This document shows positions 1-5,374 of a DNA stretch of 5,874 nt, one piece after another. The notes under the pieces were generated by a model. The model was given only the letters and a program-made list of their open reading frames with translations. It made no database searches and had not been told where the DNA came from. The translations under genes and the position numbers were made by a program. The number at the start of each line of letters is the position of its first letter. Position 1 is the first letter of the stretch. Source of the stretch: Clostridia bacterium (lineage in GTDB: Bacteria > Bacillota > Clostridia > Christensenellales > Borkfalkiaceae); the NCBI GenBank assembly GCA_029071285.1, contig JAIEAS010000017.1, positions 1 through 5,874 of the forward strand, given 5' to 3'.

Positions 1-795
1 CATTGAAGCGTAAGCCTTTATCATAGTAAGCGGCGTTTTTAAATCGTGCGAAACGTTTGAAATAATTTCGCGCTGCAAATCGCCGCTCTTTTTCACCTCG
101 TCGCGGACTGAATTCAGCGTGTCCGAAAGGTCCGCAAGTTCAAGGTATTCCGCATTGGCGAAGTTCACGTTGAAATCGCCCTGCGAAAAACGGACCGCCG
201 TATTTGAAAGATTTTTCAACCCGCTTGTAAGCTTTTGCGAAATTGCGTACGTAATCAGCGCGGTTATCAGAATAACGACGATACTCACGATAATGAAATA
301 AGTCAAAAGACTTCGCGCCGCGCCGTTTATAACCGCAAGCGAATAGGTCGACACAACGTAACTTTCACCCTGATATTCAACTGCGGAAGCGTATGTCAGA
401 TAATGTCCCTGAATATAGACTACCGAGCCGTCGTTGACCTTATCGGACAGTCTTTTTATAACGCTCTCTATTCCGTTCTTCAGATTGCCGTCCGCGCTTT
501 CGCCTTCGGGAAGAAGAACGCTGCCGTCAGCAGACAGAACGTATACGTTTATGCCCTCAAGACGGTATTCGCGTATCAGTTCTCCGATATCTTCGTCGTT
601 GACGCGCGCGGAGACTGTGCGCCCGATTAAAGTCAACCTTTCACGCGCCTTGTCCTCCGCTGTGTTACGCACTATCAGATAGCAAACCACTTCAACCAGC
701 ACTATCAGAAGCACGGCAAGCAGTAAAAAATATTTGATAAGTACGGCGTTTATACTATGTAATTTTTTAGGTTTTACGCTTTTGTTAAACTTCAA
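1..795 (-). CDS. Sensor histidine kinase, N-terminal 265 residues (cut by the left window edge)
   Basis: Membrane sensor kinase that should autophosphorylate on histidine and pass the phosphate to the response regulator encoded just upstream. Reading the minus strand from 795 gives an open frame of 265 codons to base 1. Visible parts are a basic N-terminus, TM1 at about residues 15-42, an extracytoplasmic sensor region at about 45-160, TM2 at about 163-185, a HAMP-like linker at about 186-235, and the H-box SNVSHDLKTPL at 246-256 with phospho-acceptor His250. The dimerisation remainder and the ATPase domain lie outside the window. No ATG or usable GTG precedes TM1 in this frame, so I chose the TTG at 793-795. 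It overlaps the regulator's stop by 11 bases, which fits translational coupling; a GGGG-containing stretch lies about 14 bases upstream. The signal sensed cannot be told from the sequence. Confidence 0.9.
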   Translation of the reverse strand, partial: MKFNKSVKPKKLHSINAVLIKYFLLLAVLLIVLVEVVCYLIVRNTAEDKARERLTLIGRTVSARVNDEDIGELIREYRLEGINVYVLSADGSVLLPEGESADGNLKNGIESVIKRLSDKVNDGSVVYIQGHYLTYASAVEYQGESYVVSTYSLAVINGAARSLLTYFIIVSIVVILITALITYAISQKLTSGLKNLSNTAVRFSQGDFNVNFANAEYLELADLSDTLNSVRDEVKKSGDLQREIISNVSHDLKTPLTMIKAYASM

Positions 796-1447
796 ACTTG
801 TAGCCCAGTCCCCTTAAAGTCACGATAAATTTTCTGTACTGCTTTAAATTGGAACGCAGCATTTTTATGTGCGTGTCAACCGTTCTGTCGTCACCGTAAA
901 AATCGAATCCCCAGACGTCGAGAAGCAGCTTTTCACGCGTTAAAGCGATGCCTTCGTTCTTTACGAAGTAAAACAAAATTTCGTACTCCTTGGGCGTGAG
1001 CTCCGCTTTTTCGCCGTCGACGTAAACGTTTCTGCCGGCAATGTCAATCGTAAGTCCCTCAAAATGCAAAACTTCCTTCTTATCTTCGCCCTTGCTGCGC
1101 TTAATAACGGCGTTAATTCTTGCCATAACTTCTTTCGGCGAAAAGGGCTTTGTAACGTAATCGTCCACGCCTATTTCAAAACCGAAAAGTTTATCGTACT
1201 CTTCGCCGCGCGCCGACAGCATAATTACGGGAATATCCTTTATCTTTTTAATTTCTTTAACCGCGGAATAGCCGTCCAGCTTAGGCATCATAACGTCCAT
1301 TAAAACTATATCGAAATCCTGCTCGCGGCACATTTTTACGGCTTGCATACCGTCGGCGGCCTCGTAAGCGGTACCGCCCTCAAACTCTACGTATTCTCTT
1401 AAAACTCCGCGAATCATCTCTTCATCGTCAACTATAAGTACCTTCAT
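785..1447 (-). CDS. OmpR/PhoB-family response regulator
   Basis: A 220-residue transcription regulator, the usual length for the family. The receiver domain (about 1-118) has the acidic pair D7/D8, phospho-acceptor D51 in LMDVMMP, S78 in the Thr/Ser position and K100 in the TKPF motif, so all switch residues are present. The C-terminal winged helix (about 126-220) contains LTPKEYEILFYFV and RTVDTHIKMLR and ends with the typical RGLGYKFEV. The frame stays open a further 36 codons upstream, but the start at 1445-1447 is clear: a consensus AGGAGG lies five bases before it and MKVLIVDDE is the canonical first beta strand. The kinase gene overlaps its 3' end, so the two form one operon. The regulon is not deducible; autoregulation through the shared promoter region is possible. 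Confidence 0.96.
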   Translation of the reverse strand: MKVLIVDDEEMIRGVLREYVEFEGGTAYEAADGMQAVKMCREQDFDIVLMDVMMPKLDGYSAVKEIKKIKDIPVIMLSARGEEYDKLFGFEIGVDDYVTKPFSPKEVMARINAVIKRSKGEDKKEVLHFEGLTIDIAGRNVYVDGEKAELTPKEYEILFYFVKNEGIALTREKLLLDVWGFDFYGDDRTVDTHIKMLRSNLKQYRKFIVTLRGLGYKFEV

Positions 1448-1452
1448 AATTT

Positions 1453-1458
1453 CCTCCT
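1453..1458 (-). promoter_or_regulatory. Shine-Dalgarno AGGAGG of the response regulator
   Basis: A full AGGAGG on the minus strand sits five bases before the ATG at 1445-1447. It decides the start in favour of MKVLIVDDE over the longer open frame that reaches back to 1555. Confidence 0.9.
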
Positions 1459-1502
1459 GTTTATATATAACCCCTATATTTACAAGCAACCCAACAGTGA
1501 TA

Positions 1503-1518
1503 TGAAATATTTGTGAAA
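1503..1518 (-). promoter_or_regulatory. Possible response-regulator direct repeat (TTTCA twice, 11-base period)
   Basis: The minus strand reads TTTCACAAATATTTCA: two TTTCA units whose starts are 11 bases apart. OmpR/PhoB-type regulators commonly bind direct repeats of this period, and this one lies just downstream of the predicted -10 of the regulator's own promoter, where binding would repress. The region is AT-rich, so a chance match is quite possible. Confidence 0.25.
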
Positions 1519-1526
1519 TTTTAATA

Positions 1527-1555
1527 AGTTTACCACAAAAAAATTTTTCAGTCAA
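1527..1555 (-). promoter_or_regulatory. Sigma-A promoter of the two-component operon
   Basis: On the minus strand TTGACT (-35, 1550-1555) is followed after 17 bases by TAAACT (-10, 1527-1532), giving 5/6 and 4/6 matches to consensus. Transcription would start near 1520, leaving a leader of about 75 bases before the regulator's ATG. A weaker alternative is TTGCTT, 16 bases, TATATA nearer the gene. Its -35 lies only 14 bases from the -35 of the divergent promoter. Confidence 0.6.
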
Positions 1556-1569
1556 TATTAAAAAATCCG

Positions 1570-1598
1570 TTGACAGACCCGAAAACCCGTGTTATAAT
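1570..1598 (+). promoter_or_regulatory. Perfect-consensus sigma-A promoter of the radical SAM operon
   Basis: TTGACA (1570-1575), exactly 17 bases, then TATAAT (1593-1598): a full match to both consensus hexamers at ideal spacing. The start should fall near 1605, giving an untranslated leader of about 123 bases. Such a strong core promoter usually implies control by a repressor or at the RNA level; both a palindrome near +1 and a leader hairpin are present. Confidence 0.85.
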
Positions 1599-1604
1599 AG
1601 GCTT

Positions 1605-1619
1605 GTAAACATTTGTTTG
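1605..1619. promoter_or_regulatory. Possible operator: LexA-like palindrome AAAC-N4-GTTT near +1
   Basis: TAAACATTTGTTTG (1606-1619) holds the perfect palindrome AAAC-N4-GTTT (1607-1618), directly on the predicted transcription start region. Compared with the Gram-positive LexA/DinR box CGAAC-N4-GTTCG it matches 7 of 10 fixed positions. The position suits a repressor and the operon looks like DNA repair, but the outer bases deviate, so this is only a candidate and could be the site of another repressor. Confidence 0.28.
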
Positions 1620-1656
1620 TATAGCGTAATTTTTCGGGTTCTCACGCAATACCGAC

Positions 1657-1709
1657 AAAAAAACACTGTTCCGCCGCTGAAAGCCCTCCTTTTTCTTCGG
1701 CGGAACAGT
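1657..1709 (-). terminator. Leader inverted repeat; terminator-like on the minus strand
   Basis: Arms ACTGTTCCGCCG (1665-1676) and CGGCGGAACAGT (1698-1709) are perfect 12-base complements around a 21-base loop. On the minus strand the stem is followed, after a G, by seven T residues (A7 at 1657-1663), the form of an intrinsic terminator that would stop leftward transcripts antisense to the radical SAM gene. On the plus strand the same stem forms in that gene's leader, 18 bases before its ATG; there GAAAG and the T-rich part of the loop can pair further, leaving an apical CCCUCCU that resembles anti-Shine-Dalgarno sequence. Which role matters cannot be decided from sequence alone. Confidence 0.5.
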
Positions 1710-1727
1710 ACTAATTACAGGTAAATT

Positions 1728-2984
1728 ATGATAGACGAACAAAAACTTGAAATTCTGACCGAAAGCGCAAAGTACGACGTTTCCTGTTCCTCCTCGGGTT
1801 CGAAAAGAGCAAATAAGCCGGGCGGCATCGGCAACGGCTCGTACGGCGGAATATGCCATTCGTTTACGCCCGACGGCAGATGTATTTCACTTCTGAAAAT
1901 ATTGATGAGCAACGAGTGTATTTACGACTGCGAGTACTGCCCCAACCGCCGCAGCGCGGACGTCAGGCGCGCAAGAATTACGCCCGACGAAATCTGCGAG
2001 CTGGTTATAAATTTTTACAAGCGCAACTATATCGAAGGTCTGTTCCTCTCCTCCGCCGTGTTCGAAAGTCCGAACAAGACTATGGAGCTTTTATATGAAA
2101 CGGTATTAAAGCTAAGAAAAGTTTATAACTTTAACGGCTATATCCATCTGAAGGGCATACCGCACGCAGACTACGCCGCCGTTATGAAAGCGGCAAGACT
2201 CGTTGACAGAATGAGTTACAACGTTGAACTGCCAAGCGAGCAGTCGCTTAAACTTCTTGCGCCGCAAAAGACAAAGCAGAGCCTTCTGCTCCCTATGAAA
2301 AGTCTGAAAGACGCGATAACATACGACAAGGAAAACAAGGTCAGAAAAAACCGCGTTCTGCCCGCAGGTCAGACCACGCAAATGATTATAGGCGCGTCGC
2401 CCGAAAGTGACGGCCGCATTTTAAAGCTGACCGAAGCGTTGTACCGCAATATGAATCTGAAAAGGGTATACTACTCATCTTATATCCCCGTAGTCCAGAG
2501 CAGCAAGCTTCCGACTGTCGGCGCGGGACTTTTAAGGGAGCACAGACTCTATCAGGCGGACTGGCTGATACGCTTTTACGGCTTTAACGTGGACGAAATC
2601 TGCGGCGAGGACGAAAACCTTTCAAAAGAATACGACCCCAAGTGCGCCTGGGCGCTGAGAAATATGCACCTCTTCCCCATAGAGGTAAACACCGCGCCGC
2701 TGGAAGTATTGCTGCGCGTTCCTGGGATCGGCGCAAGAAGCGCGTACAGAATAACCGAAGCACGCAGATTTTCAAAGCTCGATTTCGATAATCTTGCAAA
2801 AATGCGCATAGTATTAAAGAGAGCAAAACACTTTATTACCTGCAACGGCAAATTTTACGGCTCGGGCAATGCGGCGCAGATTAAAACTTCGCTGCTGCTT
2901 GCAGGCGCGAGCGAAGTATCTGAACAGCTTTCAATGTTTTCGGAAACCTCTACCGCCCTTTCAGCTCTCACCGGTGAAATATGA
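1728..2984 (+). CDS. Radical SAM protein, putative DNA modification/repair family (TIGR03916-like)
   Basis: A 418-residue protein that should bind a [4Fe-4S] cluster and cleave S-adenosylmethionine to start radical chemistry. The cluster motif is CIYDCEYC (Cys64, Cys68, Cys71; CxxxCxxC). Family-like segments surround it: KYDVSCSSSG at 16-24 and GGICHSFTPDGRCISLLK at 40-57, the latter adding Cys43 and Cys52. The radical SAM barrel spans roughly 50-300. At about 325-346 a helix-hairpin-helix (LLRVPGIGARSAYRITEAR) predicts sequence-independent DNA binding. The tail holds QLSMF (400-404), close to the sliding-clamp motif QL(S/D)LF. The ATG follows a modest AGG ribosome site. Its stop overlaps the DUF4130 start as ATGA, so the two are coupled. 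From memory it matches the family named for its association with DUF4130 and UdgX-type proteins. Substrate and reaction are unknown; the CxxxCxxC resembles spore photoproduct lyase, but the rest does not allow that name. Confidence 0.93.
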   Translation: MIDEQKLEILTESAKYDVSCSSSGSKRANKPGGIGNGSYGGICHSFTPDGRCISLLKILMSNECIYDCEYCPNRRSADVRRARITPDEICELVINFYKRNYIEGLFLSSAVFESPNKTMELLYETVLKLRKVYNFNGYIHLKGIPHADYAAVMKAARLVDRMSYNVELPSEQSLKLLAPQKTKQSLLLPMKSLKDAITYDKENKVRKNRVLPAGQTTQMIIGASPESDGRILKLTEALYRNMNLKRVYYSSYIPVVQSSKLPTVGAGLLREHRLYQADWLIRFYGFNVDEICGEDENLSKEYDPKCAWALRNMHLFPIEVNTAPLEVLLRVPGIGARSAYRITEARRFSKLDFDNLAKMRIVLKRAKHFITCNGKFYGSGNAAQIKTSLLLAGASEVSEQLSMFSETSTALSALTGEI

Positions 2985-3712
2985 AAATTTACTTAACCGA
3001 CGGCACGGTAACTTGCTTTTTTACCGCGGTATTCGATTGCTTCCGCGAAAAGGACTGCTTCATAACCTCGACCCCGCAGGTTCAGCTTACCTTTGACAGC
3101 GAACTTATACGGGTTGAAACCGACCGCGAAAAAAACGCGCAGGTGCAGAACACGCTGAACAAATACGACAGTGAGTGCGTTGACGATATAATTATCGCGC
3201 TGCGTAGCTGTGACCCGTTGAAAGAACAGACGGCTTTTGCATATATTAAAAAACTTATCGAAACGAAAGCGCCGATAAAAAAACATCTGAACCTGCCCGA
3301 AGTTATAGAGTTCAATGACGTAATTCATAAAGTAACTGGCGAAACGCACAGACTTAAAGGGTTTCTCAGATTTATGGAGAGCGACGTCGGTGCGCTTTAC
3401 GCCCCTTACTCTCCCGACAACGATATAACCGATTTACTGACCGCGCATTTTGCCGAAAGACTGAAGTCCGAAAGATTCGTAATACACGACGTAAAGCGTA
3501 AAATAGCGGGAATGTACGACGGCAACGAGTGGTTCGTAGGTCCCGCAGGCGAAGCGGAAATTTATCTTTCGGAGTACGAGCGCGCTTTTGAAAATCTGTG
3601 GAAAAAATATTATAAGGCGGTGAATATAAAAGAACGCCCGCACGAAAAGCAAATGAAAGGCTATATGCCCGTGCGGTACTGGAAGTTTTTGCCCGAAAAA
3701 AAAGATAATTAA
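2981..3712 (+). CDS. DUF4130 protein, probable DNA metabolism partner of the radical SAM enzyme (TIGR03915-like)
   Basis: A 243-residue soluble protein with no signal peptide or membrane segment. It starts in the ATGA overlap with the radical SAM gene, with GGTGA just upstream as ribosome site. Family-like segments are FFTAVFDCF at about 13-21, the central ETHRLKGFLRFMES at 121-134, LYAPYSPDNDI at 139-149, LLTAHFAERL at 152-161, FVIHDVKRKIAGMYDG at 166-181, and the C-terminal NLWKKYYKAVNIKERPHEKQ with PVRYWKFLPE to about 239. This order is that of DUF4130, which in many Proteobacteria is fused in front of a UdgX-type uracil-DNA-binding domain; here it stands alone, as is common in Firmicutes. 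No catalytic motif is obvious to me. The conserved His, Arg and Asp residues could be functional, but the biochemical role is unknown. An intrinsic terminator follows immediately. Confidence 0.92.
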   Translation: MKIYLTDGTVTCFFTAVFDCFREKDCFITSTPQVQLTFDSELIRVETDREKNAQVQNTLNKYDSECVDDIIIALRSCDPLKEQTAFAYIKKLIETKAPIKKHLNLPEVIEFNDVIHKVTGETHRLKGFLRFMESDVGALYAPYSPDNDITDLLTAHFAERLKSERFVIHDVKRKIAGMYDGNEWFVGPAGEAEIYLSEYERAFENLWKKYYKAVNIKERPHEKQMKGYMPVRYWKFLPEKKDN

Positions 3713-3714
3713 AC

Positions 3715-3742
3715 CGGCGGTTGTTAGTGACCGCCGTTTTTT
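3715..3742 (+). terminator. Intrinsic terminator of the radical SAM-DUF4130 operon
   Basis: Stem CGGCGGT (3715-3721) and ACCGCCG (3730-3736), an eight-base loop, then six T residues (3737-3742). It starts three bases after the DUF4130 stop. In the reverse direction it lies just past the end of the convergent Xre-type gene, but the following T content there is weaker, so it may serve both strands unequally. Confidence 0.9.
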
Positions 3743-3745
3743 AAT

Positions 3746-4408
3746 TTATTTTCTTTTATGATTGATAATTCCCGCCACGGTTGCAATCACCGCGCAAACA
3801 AACGCGCCGGCGACGATTATTATCCAAAGCGGATGCCACAAATTTGCCAGTGCGCCCGATAAAAGGTACGCTATTATGCAAGAAAGCATCCCGGTTCCGC
3901 AGATAGCGCCCACAACGGGATTTTCACCGCGCGCAATTTTTGCTTCGCGCTTTTCAGCACTGCACACATCGAATATTATCCCGATAATTCCGCTCAGAAG
4001 TGCGCAAGCGGGAATTATTACCCAGTACGGATGCCAAAGCCCGCTGATTATGCCCAATAAGAAATATGTTATAAGCCCCGCAAAGACAACTACCGCGCAT
4101 AGCGCGCCGCCTATTTTTTCCGATAGAGTTTGCTTATCATCCTTACCGCGCGTAAACAAATGGGCTTTTATGCTATCGGCATTCTCTTCTTTGACAGACT
4201 GTTCGCTTCGCTTACCGTTGAGCAGTTCGTCAACAGAAACGCCGAAAATTCTTGAAATAGGCACAAGCAAAGCCGTTTCGGGCATAGCCTCTCCCGTTTC
4301 CCATTTGGATACCGCTTTATTCGTTACGCCCAAAAGCTGAGCAAGTTCGGCTTGGGTCATACCCTTTTCCTTTCTCAGCGTATAAAGAAATTCTCCGAAA
4401 TCGTTCAT
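3746..4408 (-). CDS. Xre-type helix-turn-helix regulator with four membrane segments
   Basis: A 220-residue protein. The N-terminal Cro/CI-type domain (about 5-63) reads MTQAELAQLLGVTNKAVSKWETG with a following MPETALLVPISRIFGVSVDELL, all hallmarks of DNA-binding Xre proteins. A charged linker (about 64-97) leads to four hydrophobic segments at about 99-121, 127-149, 164-187 and 193-215, then a basic end NHKRK. The hydrophobic part is an internal duplication: LWHPYWVII at 124-132 and LWHPLWIII at 190-198 each sit between paired helices. It is thus probably a membrane-anchored regulator; the ligand or signal is unknown. The start is fixed by AAGGAGGGA just upstream. It converges on the radical SAM operon and has its own promoter with TAGAATT repeats that may be its operator. 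Confidence 0.93.
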   Translation of the reverse strand: MNDFGEFLYTLRKEKGMTQAELAQLLGVTNKAVSKWETGEAMPETALLVPISRIFGVSVDELLNGKRSEQSVKEENADSIKAHLFTRGKDDKQTLSEKIGGALCAVVVFAGLITYFLLGIISGLWHPYWVIIPACALLSGIIGIIFDVCSAEKREAKIARGENPVVGAICGTGMLSCIIAYLLSGALANLWHPLWIIIVAGAFVCAVIATVAGIINHKRK

Positions 4409-4428
4409 AAGTCCCTCCTTTGTGGTTT

Positions 4429-4486
4429 AATTCTAACAAGTTCAGGGGATATTCACAATAGAATTCAGTCTAATTTAAGTAGAATT
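4429..4486. repeat. Three TAGAATT repeats around the Xre-type gene promoter (possible operators)
   Basis: AATTCTA at 4429-4435 and TAGAATT at 4459-4465 form a perfect 7-base inverted repeat that encloses the whole core promoter. A third TAGAATT at 4480-4486 repeats the second at a 21-base period, two helical turns. The copy at 4429 includes the -10. The arrangement fits autoregulation by the Xre-type protein, though the AT-rich setting raises the chance expectation. Confidence 0.4.
4430..4458 (-). promoter_or_regulatory. Extended -10 sigma-A promoter of the Xre-type gene
   Basis: Minus strand: TTGTGA (-35, 4453-4458), 17 bases, TAGAAT (-10, 4430-4435), preceded by TG in the extended -10 position. 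Matches are 4/6 and 5/6. Transcription would begin near 4423, only about 15 bases before the ATG, leaving a short leader that carries the ribosome site. Confidence 0.65.
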
Positions 4487-4487
4487 T

Positions 4488-4517
4488 ACCGCCGAAGCAA
4501 AGCCCCGACGGTTTTTT
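4488..4517 (+). terminator. Terminator-like hairpin at the 3' end of mrp, T-run on the opposite strand
   Basis: ACCGCCG (4488-4494) pairs with CGACGGT (4506-4512) with one G-T wobble, and the interior AAGC/GCCC can extend the stem to a small loop. Six T residues follow on the plus strand (4512-4517). On the minus strand it begins seven bases after the mrp stop, where a terminator is expected, but there the hairpin is followed by TAAATT rather than a T-run. It therefore looks efficient for rightward transcripts and uncertain for mrp itself. Confidence 0.6.
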
Positions 4518-4518
4518 G

Positions 4519-5349
4519 TTACTTCAATTTTTTGGTTATCTTTTTAAAGAAATCCGCAAGATAATTGTTTTTGAAATTTTCAATGTCGCCGGTATCGGCG
4601 GCTTTGGTAAGCTCGCGGTCGATGGGAATTTTGGCTACGTTGGGTATGCCGTACTCCATGGCGAGCGCGTCGACGTTGCTTTCGCCGAACACTGAAATTT
4701 TTCTGCCGCAGTCGGGGCAGAGAATATAGCTCATATTTTCAACTATGCCTAAAATGGGCACGTTCATCATCTGCGCCATATTTACCGCCTTTTGCACTAT
4801 CATTCCGACCAAATCCTGCGGGGTGGTGACGATTATTATGCCGTCAAGCGGAATACTCTGAAAAACGGTCAACGGCACGTCGCCTGTTCCGGGGGGCATA
4901 TCGATAAACATATAGTCTACCCCCGTCCATATAACGTCCGTCCAGAATTGCATAACCGTGCCCGAAATCAGCGAGCCGCGCCAAACGACCGGTTCCGCTT
5001 CGTTTTCAAGCAGCAAATTCATTGACATAAGCTGAATACCGCCTTCGGTTACGACGGGAAGTATTCCGTTCTCGCTACCGCGTGCCCTGTCGGTTGCGCC
5101 GAACATTCTCGGAATAGAAGGTCCCGTAATATCGGCGTCCATAATGGCGGTTACTTTACCGCTGTCTTGACAAGCCGCGGCAAGCAGGGCGCACGTCATA
5201 GACTTGCCCACTCCGCCCTTGCCGCTTACAACGGCAATTACTTTTTTAATATCGCTGAGCTCGTGCGGCTTTTTTATAAGGTCCTTCGGCTTTCTCGAAG
5301 AACAGTTTTCGCCGCATGAACTGCAATCGTGCGTACAATTTTCAGCCAT
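4519..5349 (-). CDS. mrp: Mrp/Nbp35/ApbC-family Fe-S cluster carrier ATPase
   Basis: A 276-residue cytosolic P-loop ATPase of the family that binds and transfers [4Fe-4S] clusters to apo-proteins. The deviant Walker A is SGKGGVGKS (42-50). The MDADITGPS switch region follows at 70-78, and FIDMPPGTGD at 148-157 covers Walker B and its neighbour. The bridging cluster motif is CPDC (Cys211, Cys214). The N-terminus carries a further four-cysteine set, Cys5, Cys9, Cys12 and Cys16, like the extra cluster site of eukaryotic Nbp35 though spaced differently. The N-terminal DUF59/MIP18 domain of longer Mrp proteins is absent. The start is supported by a GGAGA six bases upstream and by the conserved MAENC opening. 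It has its own strong promoter, divergent from SRP RNA. It could serve the radical SAM enzyme among many clients, but nothing in the sequence proves this. Confidence 0.95.
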   Translation of the reverse strand: MAENCTHDCSSCGENCSSRKPKDLIKKPHELSDIKKVIAVVSGKGGVGKSMTCALLAAACQDSGKVTAIMDADITGPSIPRMFGATDRARGSENGILPVVTEGGIQLMSMNLLLENEAEPVVWRGSLISGTVMQFWTDVIWTGVDYMFIDMPPGTGDVPLTVFQSIPLDGIIIVTTPQDLVGMIVQKAVNMAQMMNVPILGIVENMSYILCPDCGRKISVFGESNVDALAMEYGIPNVAKIPIDRELTKAADTGDIENFKNNYLADFFKKITKKLK

Positions 5350-5374
5350 AGCTATCTCCGTAAAATTAAGTACT

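Noticed and set aside
235..682. Plus-strand open frames opposite the histidine kinase
   Set aside because: The minus strand gives a continuous kinase frame with two membrane helices and an H-box; the plus-strand frames are its shadows.
1448..1555. Longer response regulator start 36 codons upstream
   Set aside because: The extra residues do not resemble a receiver domain, the start lacks a ribosome site and falls on the promoter -35, while the ATG at 1447 has AGGAGG and the canonical first strand.
1548..1912. Minus-strand open frames between the regulator and the radical SAM gene
   Set aside because: They cross the divergent promoters and the start of the radical SAM gene, and their composition is not protein-like.
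1728..2984. Naming the radical SAM protein spore photoproduct lyase (SplB)
   Set aside because: The CxxxCxxC spacing is shared, but the surrounding sequence, the helix-hairpin-helix and the DUF4130 partner point to another family.
2981..3712. A uracil-DNA glycosylase or UdgX domain in or after the DUF4130 protein
   Set aside because: The protein ends after the DUF4130 region at 243 residues and a terminator follows at once; no glycosylase motif is visible.
3762..4340. 192-codon open frame on the plus strand opposite the Xre-type gene
   Set aside because: It is antisense to a clear helix-turn-helix membrane protein, shows no family-like sequence and has no convincing ribosome site.
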